A stretch of 64,000 nt of DNA from Caballeronia sp. SBC1 (lineage in GTDB: Bacteria; Pseudomonadota; Gammaproteobacteria; Burkholderiales; Burkholderiaceae): contig NZ_CP049158.1 in NCBI RefSeq assembly GCF_011493005.1, forward strand, positions 744,001-808,000, written 5' to 3'. The notes under the pieces were generated by a model. The model searched no databases, was not told where the DNA came from, and saw only the letters and a list, made by a program, of their open reading frames with translations. The position numbers were made by a program, and so were the translations under genes. This document shows positions 55,518 to 64,000 of the stretch, piece after piece. Within the stretch, counting starts at the first letter, position 1, and every line of letters starts with the position of its first letter.

Positions 55518-55799
55518 CGTAATTTGCCTATAAAAAGGGGCGGGACGAATAAGCATACCTTGTAGAAACGGAGGATTGGGACGCGCGCCAAGGTCTCCTG
55601 CAAGGTGGTGCCCACGCCAGAGAGCGGCTCGAAGCAGGGGATGTCCCGCCGCCGCTGGCACCGGAGATTCTTGCGTTCCAGACAATAACGTTTTAACGGA
55701 TCACATCTTTGAGTTGAATATCGGTAATCGTATTATTGCTTTTATATTCTGGTTCAATGGCCAGGTTTTTGGGCGTAACACGTCCAGCCGGAGGTGAAG

Positions 55800-56099
55800 A
55801 TGTTTCGCTACCTTTTAGAGGGTCTTGCGGTTACTGCCGCGGTCGCAGTGTATTTCCTGCCAGCCATCGTGGCCGACCGAAAGGGACGACGTAACGTCCT
55901 CCTGTTGGCGCTACTGAACGCATTGTTCGGCTGGACGGTAGTGTGCTGGATCGCAGCGCTTTACTGGGCGCTTCATCCCGACAGCCAGGGCCGGATAGTC
56001 CGTACAGTCCGTGCAACGCGGCGCGCGCAGGCTCATAGCACCGTCGCCGCGATTGTCGATCGAGCGCAGAAGCGGGCGGATGCCGGGCGCATGAGGTGA
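55800..56099 (+). CDS. Superinfection-immunity (Imm)-like small membrane protein
   Basis: A 99-residue protein. The ATG at 55800 follows CCGGAGG at close range. It has two hydrophobic segments at about 9-25 (LAVTAAVAVYFLPAIVAD) and 35-60 (VLLLALLNALFGWTVVCWIA, ALYWAL). The pattern LP..VA..K....VLLLNLLLGWT..WI.AL.WA is that of the superinfection immunity family. Chromosomal members are widespread and are not proven phage defence. The C-terminal tail is basic and helical. It is probably an inner-membrane protein. Confidence 0.6.
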   Translation: MFRYLLEGLAVTAAVAVYFLPAIVADRKGRRNVLLLALLNALFGWTVVCWIAALYWALHPDSQGRIVRTVRATRRAQAHSTVAAIVDRAQKRADAGRMR

Positions 56100-56173
56100 C
56101 ACGGTCAGGGTTGAAAAATACATCGAGGTAACAACACGACCTGAGGTGCCCCTGTGACAGGGGGGCCCGCGAC

Positions 56174-56320
56174 CTAACGTGTCCTGTTTGCGTTGCGAAA
56201 ATGTTCAATGGCAAGGTCGATGAACGCCCTGACCTTAAGCGAGAGAAACTTAGGCCCGCTTCGGTCAGGGACATCCTGCGCGTGGTTCTCTGGAGCGAGC
56301 TGGTTCCAAGGTGATCCTCA
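56174..56320 (-). pseudogene. C-terminal fragment of a LysR-family gene
   Basis: The minus strand reads LAPENHAQDVPDRSGPKFLS then LKVRAFIDLAIEHFRNANRT before a stop at 56174-56176. KVRAFIDLAIEHFR is the typical end of LysR regulators. Upstream of about residue -50 the reading is no longer LysR-like and no helix-turn-helix is present, so only the 3' tail remains. The remnant ends about 200 bases short of the IS-end-like motifs at 56527-56617. Confidence 0.6.
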
Positions 56321-56526
56321 AGGTCGGCAAGTGCCCGGCTTTATTCGAGGGACAACCATGTCGAGCGATCCCGCGGCACGGGCGAAGCTGTTGAGCTCCG
56401 CGACCTTCGTAAACATCCGCATCGACTTCGCGATGTCCGCGGAATTCCTCCTCATGTTTGGCGAAGGACTAGGGTTGCATCGCTACTGTCAGGTAGAACC
56501 TTAGCCAGTGAACTGCCAGTTGAATG

Positions 56527-56617
56527 GCCAATGACTTTCGAGTTTCGGACAGTCCTCGTCGCCAGTCCAGGTTGCCAATAGTCGACCAGCGTTGGCCGAA
56601 ACTCGAAATCGATTGTC
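56527..56617. repeat. Inverted pair of GAAACTCGAAA motifs, copies 3 and 4
   Basis: Copy 3 at 56527-56550 is on the minus strand and copy 4 at 56594-56617 on the plus strand, both with the GAAACTCGAAA core. They face each other across about 43 bases, as expected of a collapsed or tightly deleted mobile-element end. No open frame of a transposase is present. The region from 56100 to 56749 holds otherwise no gene apart from the LysR fragment. Confidence 0.5.
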
Positions 56618-56749
56618 ATCCGTGCGGCTACCGAACAGATAGCATGTGAAGCACTGTGATTGAGCGGGACCCGCGTTCGAGCACACGCGCGCACCGACCG
56701 CGCTGACCGGGCCGCTTGAGGCCGTAACTCACGGAGCCTTGCTTAAGCC

Positions 56750-57097
56750 ATGAACGTGACGCGATTTGACGAAGCCCCCGAATACCTGCCCGCGCATCAC
56801 TATCAGATGCGATGTGTGAGACTTCAGGGGCACGAGGCCGGCCCTGCCGACACATTCTGGATGGGGGTGTCGACCATTGAGCCGGGCGGTTACACGTCGC
56901 TTGCGGCGTCCCCGCTGGAGAAGCATTACGTTGTGTTGCAAGGCGAGGTTGTCGTTTGTACCGAAGACCATGCAACGACGCTCTACCGGTACGACTCGTG
57001 TCGCCTGGCCCCTGGTGAAGCGCGCGCATTGAGAAACAATTCCGCCGAACCCGCAATGATTTTGCTTGCGATGCCGTTGGTGCCTCCGACACCCTGA
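56750..57097 (+). CDS. Cupin-domain protein
   Basis: A 115-residue single cupin beta-barrel. Visible features are TFWMGVSTIEPGGYTSLAAS, SPLEKHYVVLQGEVVVCTED and ALRNNSAEPAMILLAMP. Only one His lies in the expected metal motif (EKHYVVLQGEV), and the usual HxH pattern is weak, so metal binding is uncertain. It may be a sensor or small isomerase. It is not obviously in an operon; its place after mobile-element scars gives no functional hint. Confidence 0.75.
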   Translation: MNVTRFDEAPEYLPAHHYQMRCVRLQGHEAGPADTFWMGVSTIEPGGYTSLAASPLEKHYVVLQGEVVVCTEDHATTLYRYDSCRLAPGEARALRNNSAEPAMILLAMPLVPPTP

Positions 57098-57551
57098 TTG
57101 AAAGTTCCCGCTGCAGTGTTGCGTTCTGGTTAACGGTGTTTTGAGAAATAGCCGTTCATGCCGCGTAAGCATTGCCTCTACTATTGCACCGGCGCGGCAT
57201 GCGCTGTCAGTCATAAGGAGTCCAATGAACACCCCTCGGAGCCGAACGAAAAGCCGCTGCTTGAACTGGTGCGTCTCGGGAGGCCGCCGGATTCAGCGTA
57301 TGCCAAGCCGATCGGTGCATCATCAGGAAAATCCGCCTACGGCCAAGTAACAGACGTTCGATTTATCGAGTGGAAGTCACCATCACTCTTGATTCGCGCG
57401 AAAGCTCGACAGGGGTATATTTCGGCTAAGAGTACTACTCGCCAAAGCGGCTATAACTCGAGAAAATAGCCTTCGATCGCGTGTCGCAACCGGAACTATC
57501 ATACCCCTGGTGGACAAAGCAGTTCCACGACAAGGATCACGTCTCAACTTG
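57098..57551. other. Intergenic region with one possible small ORF
   Basis: No gene is confidently supported. At 57225-57350 an ATG with an AAGGAG site 4 bases upstream opens a 41-residue frame (MNTPRSRTKSRCLNWCVSGG and so on), highly basic. It overlaps a longer frame in another phase, so the site may be coincidental. Confidence 0.3.
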
Positions 57552-59237
57552 ATGGAATCTGCCATGGGCAAAGACTCTTCAGGTAATCCGAACGAACTGT
57601 CGTCAGGCGGCAGCCGCTACCATCAGGTGTATCCCACGCTGGATGAGAGGCAACTGGCAATATTGGAGGGATACGGCACGCGACGCAAGCTGAAGCCCAA
57701 CGACATCCTCTATTCCGAAGGCGACCGGCACACCGGGATGTTCGCCATTCTTTCCGGAACGATCGAGGCGTCCAGGGCGTCCGTTCAGGGTCCCCGATTA
57801 CTGGGCACACATGGCCCAGGCAGTTTCACCGGCGAGGTCGCCACGCTCGCCGGCCGGGCTGCGGTCGCAACAACACGGGCCCTCTCCGATTGCGAGGTCA
57901 TCGTCATTGATGAAGAATCGCTCCGCGCGCTCGTGATCGCAGAAGCCGAGTTGAGCGAAACGATCATGCGCGCGTATATCTTGCGCCGGGTCGCTTTCAT
58001 CCAGGGCCAACACGTAGGCGTGGTGGTGATTGGGAGTACGTCCTCGGGCCCCACGCTACGCCTGCGCCATTTCCTGAGCCGCAACGGTCAGCCCTCGGCC
58101 TACTTCGATATCGTCGATCACGCAGAGGCCAAAGAACTCCTGGCGCACTATGACGCAACGGAAGCCGACATTCCGGTTGTGATCACGTTGCAAGGCTCTG
58201 TGCTGAGGCAACCCAGCCACAGGGCCGTCGCAGACGCGATCGGCCTGAGTCCGGACAGGCTCAATGGCGAGCACTTCGATGTCGTGGTGGTGGGCGCGGG
58301 CCCCGCCGGTCTCGCGGCCGCAGTGTATGCCGCATCGGAGGGATTGAAGGTGGCGGTTCTGGACGCCAAGGCGCCGGGGGGGCAGGCCGGCACCAGTTCG
58401 AAGATCGAAAACTACTTTGGCTTTCCGACTGGCATATCGGGGCAGGCGCTAGCCGGCCGCGGGCTGTCGCAATGTCGGAAGTTCGGCGCCGAGGTCGGCG
58501 TTCCGATCGAGGCGCTGACGATCGACTGCACGGACTCCCAGTCGTTTTACATTGGCCTCAATCAGGACGAGTGCGTCTACGCTCGCGCTGTCGTTGTTGC
58601 TACCGGGGCGCGCTATCGGAAGCCGGATCTTCCCCGTCTTGAGCATTTCGAGGGTCGCGGCATCTACTACAGCGCGACTTTCATGGAGGGCGGGTTCTGC
58701 AAAAACGAAGAGTTGATTGTGGTGGGCGGCGGGAATTCAGCCGGACAGGCCGCGGTATTCCTTGCGAGGTTCGCGCGCCATGTCCACGTCGTCATTCGCG
58801 GTGACGGACTCAGTGCAAGCATGTCGACCTATTTGATCAGACGAATCAACGCGTCGGCCAACATCACGCTTCACACGCGGACACAGATCGTCGAGTTATG
58901 CGGCGAGTCGAAACTAGAGTCGATAAAGTGGGACCGGCAGGGGCAGATCGAACAGAAGCCCATCCAGCACGTCTTCCTTTTTCTGGGAGCCCAGCCCAAT
59001 ACTCGGTGGCTGGGTGATTGCGTCGCCCTGGACAAGGATGGGTTTGTGCTGACCGGTGCCGATACAGGCGGCAGGTGGAAAGCGGAGCGGCCGCCGCATG
59101 ATCTGGAGACAAGCAGGCCCGGTGTCTTTGCCGCCGGCGACGTGCGGAGTAGCTCCGTCAAGAGAGTCGCGGCTGCCGTGGGAGAGGGGGCAGCTGCCAT
59201 TCAAGCCGTTCACCAATATCTTGCAAGATCCGGGTGA
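57552..59237 (+). CDS. cNMP-domain / thioredoxin-reductase-like flavoprotein
   Basis: A 561-residue fusion (start uncertain; ATG at 57552 preferred to a GTG at 57510). Residues about 30-150 form a cyclic-nucleotide-binding-like domain ([20 protein letters not shown]). About 160-230 resembles a thioredoxin-fold segment. From about 245 the FAD part runs [40 protein letters not shown], and the NADPH part [20 protein letters not shown], ending [15 protein letters not shown]. Where thioredoxin reductases have CATC the sequence reads SATF, so the redox disulphide is absent. It may reduce another acceptor or serve as a regulated flavin sensor. Confidence 0.85.
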   Translation: MESAMGKDSSGNPNELSSGGSRYHQVYPTLDERQLAILEGYGTRRKLKPNDILYSEGDRHTGMFAILSGTIEASRASVQGPRLLGTHGPGSFTGEVATLAGRAAVATTRALSDCEVIVIDEESLRALVIAEAELSETIMRAYILRRVAFIQGQHVGVVVIGSTSSGPTLRLRHFLSRNGQPSAYFDIVDHAEAKELLAHYDATEADIPVVITLQGSVLRQPSHRAVADAIGLSPDRLNGEHFDVVVVGAGPAGLAAAVYAASEGLKVAVLDAKAPGGQAGTSSKIENYFGFPTGISGQALAGRGLSQCRKFGAEVGVPIEALTIDCTDSQSFYIGLNQDECVYARAVVVATGARYRKPDLPRLEHFEGRGIYYSATFMEGGFCKNEELIVVGGGNSAGQAAVFLARFARHVHVVIRGDGLSASMSTYLIRRINASANITLHTRTQIVELCGESKLESIKWDRQGQIEQKPIQHVFLFLGAQPNTRWLGDCVALDKDGFVLTGADTGGRWKAERPPHDLETSRPGVFAAGDVRSSSVKRVAAAVGEGAAAIQAVHQYLARSG

Positions 59238-59530
59238 CGTGTGTGGAGTGGCAGCTTGTCTCGAGAACATCTTCGAAGCATTGTCGTGGTGCTTCATTTA
59301 AGGAGCACTCCGATGGAAGACGAGAACCGCAAGGCTGCCACGGCAATGGACAAGCGTCGCCCACGGCAAGGGCAAGCATTCCGGGCGTAATGATCACATG
59401 GAAAGCCGCCGACGTTTCAACGTGACGAACCATCGGCTGGTAGTGCGGGCCGTTGGCGTTCTGCTTGTAGACGACCTTCGCCATGCGCTCGAATGTCTCG
59501 CTGACCAACAAAGTTTTGCCGCACCCCGCG

Positions 59531-60469
59531 TCATCCACCCACGGCGCCCTGCGTGTTCACATGCACCGCGTAAATGGACTGCGACGAAGCCATGAACAAC
59601 CGGTTACGTGCGCGTCCGCCAAAACATAGATTCGCACAGCGCTCCGGCAACGCGATCCGGCCAATCATCTTTCCTTGCGGCGAAATCACCATGACGCCGT
59701 CGAGTTCGTCGTTACCCATGCCCCAGCCGCACCACAAATTGCCGTCGATATCCGCACGCATTCCGTCAATTGTCCCGGCACCTGCGTCGTGGAACACGCG
59801 GCCTCGACCGATCCCGCGACCGTCCGGATCCATTTCATAAACATGAATCATCCGGTTTGGCACGCCGCGCGACTCGATGATGTACAGCAGTTTCTCGTCG
59901 GGCGAAAAGCACAAGCCGTTCGGCCCCTTCAACTCGCGCGTCACGACTGACGCTTGGCCCGTCACGCCATCTATTCGATACACCGAATGTGGTAGTTCCT
60001 GCTCCGCCTTGAGCCCTTCGTAATGTCCTTGAATGCCCATCGGCGGATCAGTGAACCAGATCGAGCCGTCCGATTTCACCACGAGGTCGTTCGGGGAGTT
60101 AAGGGGCTTGCCGTCGAAGGAATCAAGCAGGACGGTTACGCTTCCGTCGTACTCGGTACGCGTGACGCGGCGGCCATGCTCACACGTAACAAGCCGTCCT
60201 TGGCGGTCGCGCGTGTTGCCGTTCGCGTAGTTGGAGGGCTTGCGGAACACGCTGACCATGCCCGTTTCCTCCTCCCATTTCAGCATCTGGTTGTTCGGAA
60301 TATCGCTCCAAAGAAGGTAACGGCCATCGCCGAACCATACCGGACCTTCGGTCCAGCGGTACCCGGTAGCCAGCCGTTCGACGGCTGAAAACGCCACCCG
60401 GTATTTATCGAAGGAAGGGTCTAGCGAAATCACGCGAGGGTCGGGATATCGCTCAGCTTGTTGCCACAT
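59531..60469 (-). CDS. SMP-30/gluconolactonase-family lactonase
   Basis: A 312-residue six-bladed propeller. CCAGGAGC precedes the start. Motifs [57 protein letters not shown] and [16 protein letters not shown] contain the metal-ligating Glu, Asn and Asp of the family. It would hydrolyse sugar-acid lactones. It diverges from the UxaA/GarD-like dehydratase gene, and the shared promoter carries LacI-type palindromes. This fits a lactone to acid to dehydrated keto-acid route. No signal peptide is evident, so it is likely cytoplasmic. Confidence 0.87.
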   Translation of the reverse strand: MWQQAERYPDPRVISLDPSFDKYRVAFSAVERLATGYRWTEGPVWFGDGRYLLWSDIPNNQMLKWEEETGMVSVFRKPSNYANGNTRDRQGRLVTCEHGRRVTRTEYDGSVTVLLDSFDGKPLNSPNDLVVKSDGSIWFTDPPMGIQGHYEGLKAEQELPHSVYRIDGVTGQASVVTRELKGPNGLCFSPDEKLLYIIESRGVPNRMIHVYEMDPDGRGIGRGRVFHDAGAGTIDGMRADIDGNLWCGWGMGNDELDGVMVISPQGKMIGRIALPERCANLCFGGRARNRLFMASSQSIYAVHVNTQGAVGG

Positions 60470-60549
60470 CTGTAGCTCCTGGTTGAGTTCCGGGATTGCG
60501 CCGGTGCGGTACGTGCGACCGGTGTTTGAGCGACAGTATAGTGCAAATG

Positions 60550-60660
60550 AGTAAGCGCTTTCTCTTGAAATTCCGACAAAACTGCCATAAGATGCCTGAA
60601 ATTAAGGATGTTATGTCAGCGGTGCGTCCGTCAGAACGGTCGTTTGAGAAAGCGATTACT
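60550..60660. promoter_or_regulatory. Pair of LacI-family-like operators in the divergent promoter
   Basis: AGTAAGCGCTTTCT at 60550-60563 and AGAAAGCGATTACT at 60647-60660 are related: the second differs from the reverse complement of the first at one of 14 positions. Both are near-palindromic around CG and fit the LacI/GalR operator form. The centres are 97 bases apart, between the lactonase and dehydratase genes. This suggests cooperative or looping repression of both. No LacI-family gene is in the window. Confidence 0.6.
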
Positions 60661-60725
60661 TGATTGGTACTTTCTTGCAAGCGTTTCAGACAGCTGATCG
60701 AAGGACTTTTAAAGGGCAATGCCTA

Positions 60726-62273
60726 ATGATCGATATGTCCAGCAAGACCGTAACCGGGCCGGTTATCCGGTTGCATCCCGCCGATAACGTGGTGATCGCA
60801 CGCATCGACGTGGCGATCGGCACTCCGGTCCCATCAGAAGATTTTGTTTGCCGCAGCCAAGTGACAGCGGGATACAAAATCGCGGCCGGATCGATCAGGA
60901 AGGGCGAGCCAATCCGTAAATACAATGTAGTGATCGGCTTTGCTGCGACGGACATTGCGGCAGGCACGATGGTGCATAGTCATAACGTGGAGTTCCGCGA
61001 GTTTGATCGAGACTACGCGTTTGGCGCGGAGTACCGGCCGGTCGAGATGGTGCCCGAGGCTGAGCGCGCCACCTTCCAGGGAATCGTGCGGGACAACGGC
61101 GAAGTCGCGACACGCAACTACATTGGCGTGTTGTCGACAGTTAATTGTTCGGCCACCGTGGTCCACAAGATTGCCGAGTGGTTCACGCCGGAGCGGCTGG
61201 CGGACTACCCCAATGTGGACGGCGTGGTCGCGTTCAGTCACTCGATCGGTTGTGGCATGGAGATGAGCGGCGAGCCAATGGCCCTGTTGCGACGGACCAT
61301 GGGGGGTTACGCACGCCACCCCAATCTCGCCGCAGCTCTGATTGTCGGCCTGGGATGTGAGCGTAATCAGTTGTCCGGACTAATGGATCAGGAAGACTTG
61401 AAGGCGGATTCCCGGCTACATACTTTCATCATGCAGGAGAACGGGGGCACCCGTCGGACCATCGAGGCCGGCGTGGCCGCGGTGCAGGCGCTGCTGCCCG
61501 AAGCTAATCGTGTGAAACGCACGACGGTTTGCGCAAGTCACCTGAAAATCGGCCTGCAGTGTGGTGGCTCGGACGGCTTCTCGTCTATCACCGCTAATCC
61601 TTCGCTCGGCGCGGCAATGGATCTGCTGGTACGTCATGGCGGCACGGCAATCCTCTCTGAAACGCCCGAAATATACGGCGTTGAACATACGCTGACACGG
61701 CGTGCGGTCAATCGCGAAGTCGGCGAAAAACTGGTCGAGCGGATTCGCTGGTGGAAAGACGTGTATTCGGTCGGTCGAGACGTACAGATCAACGGCCAGG
61801 TCAGCCCTGGCAACCAGGTAGGTGGCCTGGCGAACATCTTCGAGAAGTCGATTGGATCATCGATGAAAGGCGGGACCGGGCCGCTGATGGAGGTGTATAG
61901 GTACGCGGAACCGGTGAGGAAACACGGACTCGTGTTCATGGATACACCGGGCTTCGACCCGGTCTCGGCGACGGGGCAGATAGCCGGCGGCGCGAACCTG
62001 ATCGCCTTCACCACCGGGCGCGGTTCAATGTTCGGCGCGAAGCCCGTGCCATCGCTCAAGCTTGCCACCAACACGCCGATGTACAACCGCCTCACTGAAG
62101 ACATGGATCTGAACTGCGGCGTAATCCTGGACGGCGTCGCATCAATCCAAAGCACGGGCCGGGAAATCTTCAACGCGCTTCTTGCGGCCGCGTCGGGAGA
62201 GCGCACAAAGAGTGAAATGCTGGGGCTTGGCGACCACGAATTCGTACCGTGGCAGATCGGCATCATGAGTTGA
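60726..62273 (+). CDS. UxaA/GarD-family sugar-acid dehydratase
   Basis: A 515-residue protein with an N-terminal SAF domain (about 10-95: VIRLHPADNVVIARIDV, ITVGYKIAAGSIRKGEPIRK-like sequence VTAGYKIAAGSIRKGEPIRK) fused to the altronate/galactarate dehydratase domain (RDNGEVATRNYIGVLSTVNC, SHSIGCGMEMSGEPMALLRR, GLGCERNQLSG, GLQCGGSDGFSSITANPSLG). The start at 60726 has AAGGG 9 bases upstream. Members dehydrate altronate, galactarate or related acids to 2-keto-3-deoxy acids, using Fe(II). With the adjacent lactonase and permeases it fits a sugar-acid catabolic unit. Confidence 0.87.
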   Translation: MIDMSSKTVTGPVIRLHPADNVVIARIDVAIGTPVPSEDFVCRSQVTAGYKIAAGSIRKGEPIRKYNVVIGFAATDIAAGTMVHSHNVEFREFDRDYAFGAEYRPVEMVPEAERATFQGIVRDNGEVATRNYIGVLSTVNCSATVVHKIAEWFTPERLADYPNVDGVVAFSHSIGCGMEMSGEPMALLRRTMGGYARHPNLAAALIVGLGCERNQLSGLMDQEDLKADSRLHTFIMQENGGTRRTIEAGVAAVQALLPEANRVKRTTVCASHLKIGLQCGGSDGFSSITANPSLGAAMDLLVRHGGTAILSETPEIYGVEHTLTRRAVNREVGEKLVERIRWWKDVYSVGRDVQINGQVSPGNQVGGLANIFEKSIGSSMKGGTGPLMEVYRYAEPVRKHGLVFMDTPGFDPVSATGQIAGGANLIAFTTGRGSMFGAKPVPSLKLATNTPMYNRLTEDMDLNCGVILDGVASIQSTGREIFNALLAAASGERTKSEMLGLGDHEFVPWQIGIMS

Positions 62274-62371
62274 GTCCGCGCGGGTCAGCGCATCGGCAGG
62301 GCGAACGGCCATTTACACAATAAGTAAGCTGCCGCCCGGCAACCGGTCAGACAGAATAGTGGAGACAGCCC

Positions 62372-63679
62372 TTGAGTACTCAAACCTCGACAGTACGAAT
62401 ACCTGACAGCGCGGCAAGCAACTCAATCTATACGCGAGTGACCTGGCGCTTCATGCCCTTGCTGTTCGTCTGTTATGTCGTGGCCTATCTGGACCGGGTC
62501 AATGTGGGTTTTGCCAAGCTCCAGATGCTCAGCGACCTGAACTTCAGCGAGGCCATGTATGGCTTCGGCGCCGGGATCTTTTTCATCGGTTATTTCTTCT
62601 TTGAGGTGCCTAGCAACCTGCTGCTGCACCGGCTCGGCGCGCGCCGATGGATAGCCAGGATCATGCTCACCTGGGCTGTTCTCTCAGCGGCGACCGCATG
62701 GGTCAGCACGCCCGCGATGTTCTACGTATTGCGCTTTTTTCTCGGCGTAGCTGAAGCGGGATTCTTTCCGGGGCTAGTGCTGTATCTCACCTATTGGTAT
62801 CCAGCACACCGGCGCGGCAAGATGGTCGCATTTCTCATGGCAGGCAATCCGGTGGCGGGTATTGTTGGCGGTCCCATATCGGGATTCATCATGCAGCGCC
62901 TGGCGGGCAACGCGGGGCTTGCCGGCTGGCAGTGGCTGTTCATTCTGGAAGCCATTCCCGCGCTGCTTCTGGCGGTTGTCATTTTCTGGTTCCTCGATGA
63001 CCGGGTGAAGGACGCCAAGTGGCTGCCAATGCACGAGCGCGAATTCATTGCGGCAGAAATCGAAGCGGAGGCGCGCACCAAAAGCCACGGTTCCGTGCGC
63101 GAGGTGTTCACGTCGCTCAAGGTATGGCTCCTGTGCGCGATTCTGTTCGGTATTGTGATGGGCTCGTATGCAGTAGGTTTCTGGCAGCCGACCATCATCA
63201 AGGGTTCGGGAATCACCGATGCCTTTACCATCGGCCTGCTCACCGTGGTGCCGTATCTTGTTGCCTTGATTTCGATGATCCTCGTTGGCCGCCATGCGGA
63301 TCGCACACGCGAACGCCGGTGGCACGTTGTCGTGCCGCAGTGTGTGGCGGCAGCGGGCTTCGTGATCTGCGCCTATGCGGGAAACAACACCTATGTTGCT
63401 TTGCTGGGTCTGACGCTTGCCGCATCGGGAGTGATTACCGCCTTGCCAATGTTCTGGGCCTTGCCGACGTCGTTTCTCGGAGGCACGGGCGCCGCGGCAG
63501 GCATCGCATTGATCAACTCGACCGGCAACCTTGCCGGATTCGTCAGCCCTACGCTGGTCGGATGGCTGAAGACGATCACGCATTCACTCGATTCGAGTCT
63601 GTTCCTGATTGCAGGCTCGCTGCTTGTATCCGCCTGTCTTGTCCTCACGCAGCTTCCTGCAAAGCTTGTGAACAAGTAA
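62372..63679 (+). CDS. MFS permease of the anion:cation symporter family, sugar-acid block
   Basis: A 435-residue transporter. The start is a TTG at 62372, supported by a GGAG site 7 bases upstream; the first ATG in frame is 27 codons further in and would cut helix 1. Family features: FVCYVVAYLDRVNVGFAKLQ, GIFFIGYFFFEVPSNLLLHR and LGVAEAGFFPGLVLYLTYWY. It lies 98 bases downstream of the dehydratase gene and probably imports its substrate, a sugar acid such as glucarate, galactarate or galactonate. Confidence 0.85.
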   Translation: MSTQTSTVRIPDSAASNSIYTRVTWRFMPLLFVCYVVAYLDRVNVGFAKLQMLSDLNFSEAMYGFGAGIFFIGYFFFEVPSNLLLHRLGARRWIARIMLTWAVLSAATAWVSTPAMFYVLRFFLGVAEAGFFPGLVLYLTYWYPAHRRGKMVAFLMAGNPVAGIVGGPISGFIMQRLAGNAGLAGWQWLFILEAIPALLLAVVIFWFLDDRVKDAKWLPMHEREFIAAEIEAEARTKSHGSVREVFTSLKVWLLCAILFGIVMGSYAVGFWQPTIIKGSGITDAFTIGLLTVVPYLVALISMILVGRHADRTRERRWHVVVPQCVAAAGFVICAYAGNNTYVALLGLTLAASGVITALPMFWALPTSFLGGTGAAAGIALINSTGNLAGFVSPTLVGWLKTITHSLDSSLFLIAGSLLVSACLVLTQLPAKLVNK

Positions 63680-63753
63680 TAAGTCCATGCCACTCGTCAG
63701 AAGTGCCAGATCATAAAGTTCGGAATACTTACTTAATATGAAGTGGAGACAAC

Positions 63754-64000
63754 ATGAAGACTGGCAGGTATCGCTACGTCGTCGCCTTGCTGCTATTTAT
63801 TGCGGGCGCGATCAATTACATGGACCGGGCGGCGCTTGGGGTAGTCGCGCCTATCATCAACAAGGAGCTGAGTCTTTCACCCTCGCAACTCGGAGTAGTG
63901 TTCAGCAGCTTTTTCTTCGGCTATTCCATCTTTGCTTTTGTCGGCGGCCAACTGGCTGACAAGTACGGACCGCGCCGGGTTTTTTCCTGGGCGATGGGAA
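63754..64000 (+). CDS. MFS permease, N-terminal part only (cut by window end)
   Basis: The ATG at 63754 has GTGGAG a few bases upstream. The frame is open to the end of the window, giving 82 residues. It begins MKTGRYRYVVALLLFIAGAI and continues NYMDRAALGVVAPIINKELS, FFFGYSIFAFVGGQLADKYG, matching the start of anion:cation symporters such as glucarate and galactonate carriers. It follows another MFS gene of the same family, so the block has two permeases. Confidence 0.8.
   Translation, partial: MKTGRYRYVVALLLFIAGAINYMDRAALGVVAPIINKELSLSPSQLGVVFSSFFFGYSIFAFVGGQLADKYGPRRVFSWAMG

Noticed and set aside
55800..56099. Phage-defence interpretation of the Imm-like protein
   Set aside because: Family resemblance is to superinfection-immunity proteins, but there are no other defence or phage genes nearby and chromosomal members are common without such a role.
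1..64000. CRISPR array, tRNA, rRNA or prophage
   Set aside because: No regularly spaced identical repeats, no cloverleaf or rRNA-like stretch and no phage structural or integrase gene was seen by reading; a covariance-model scan was not possible.

Overview
The window looks like a G+C-rich betaproteobacterial genome segment, most likely from a Paraburkholderia, Caballeronia or Burkholderia relative. That inference rests on overall gene content: many LysR regulators, anion:cation-type MFS permeases, a TRAP transporter, PQQ biosynthesis and aromatic and sugar-acid catabolism. No rRNA, tRNA, ribosomal protein or replication gene was seen. The segment reads as an accessory metabolic region, perhaps on a second chromosome or megaplasmid.

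Layout. At 0-3.5 kb are two tiny exported proteins, an RlpA-like protein and a Crp/Fnr-type regulator. At 3.6-13 kb are two adjacent acid-catabolism blocks. The first is LysR / MFS / LeuC-LeuD-like dehydratase. The second is LysR / citryl-CoA-lyase-like protein / CaiB-type CoA transferase / MFS. Together they could import, isomerise or hydrate, CoA-activate and cleave a branched hydroxy-di- or tricarboxylic acid. At 13.1-22.1 kb a LysR gene diverges from a carbohydrate operon holding a split transketolase (two subunits), an SDR dehydrogenase, a TRAP transporter (binding protein plus fused DctQM) and a second, single-chain transketolase. A truncated GGDEF-domain remnant directly follows.

At 22.5-27 kb a secreted beta-propeller gene and a TonB-dependent receptor gene converge on a roughly 1 kb inverted-repeat element that fills the gap between them. 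At 27-33.4 kb is the PQQ cofactor cluster: a histidine kinase, its likely response regulator (tail-to-tail overlap), pqqE, pqqD, pqqC, pqqB, a cytochrome b561 gene and the 24-residue precursor pqqA. No quinoprotein dehydrogenase lies in the window. At 34-36 kb is a large beta-propeller lipoprotein. The stretch 36-42 kb mixes c-di-GMP genes (a PilZ protein and a PAS-GGDEF-EAL protein) with decayed fragments of a membrane monooxygenase-like protein, a phosphatidylserine decarboxylase-family protein and a beta-rich adhesin-like protein.

At 42.3-45.4 kb are a fused CoA transferase and a LysR gene. At 45.5-50.2 kb is a MarR / EmrA / EmrB / outer-membrane-factor tripartite efflux operon. At 50.4-53.6 kb a tight four-gene operon joins an intradiol ring-cleavage dioxygenase, an SDR, a BKACE-type beta-keto acid cleavage enzyme and a gamma-carbonic-anhydrase-like protein. 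FMN reductase, AraC, superinfection-immunity-like and cupin genes follow. Four copies of a 24-bp motif (GAAACTCGAAA core), resembling insertion-sequence ends, are scattered through this part.

At 57.5-64 kb are a cNMP-domain/thioredoxin-reductase-like fusion lacking the redox CxxC, and a sugar-acid block: an SMP-30 lactonase diverging from a UxaA/GarD-type dehydratase, followed by two MFS permeases, the last cut by the window end. Two near-identical LacI-type palindromes lie in the divergent promoter region, although no LacI gene is present in the window.
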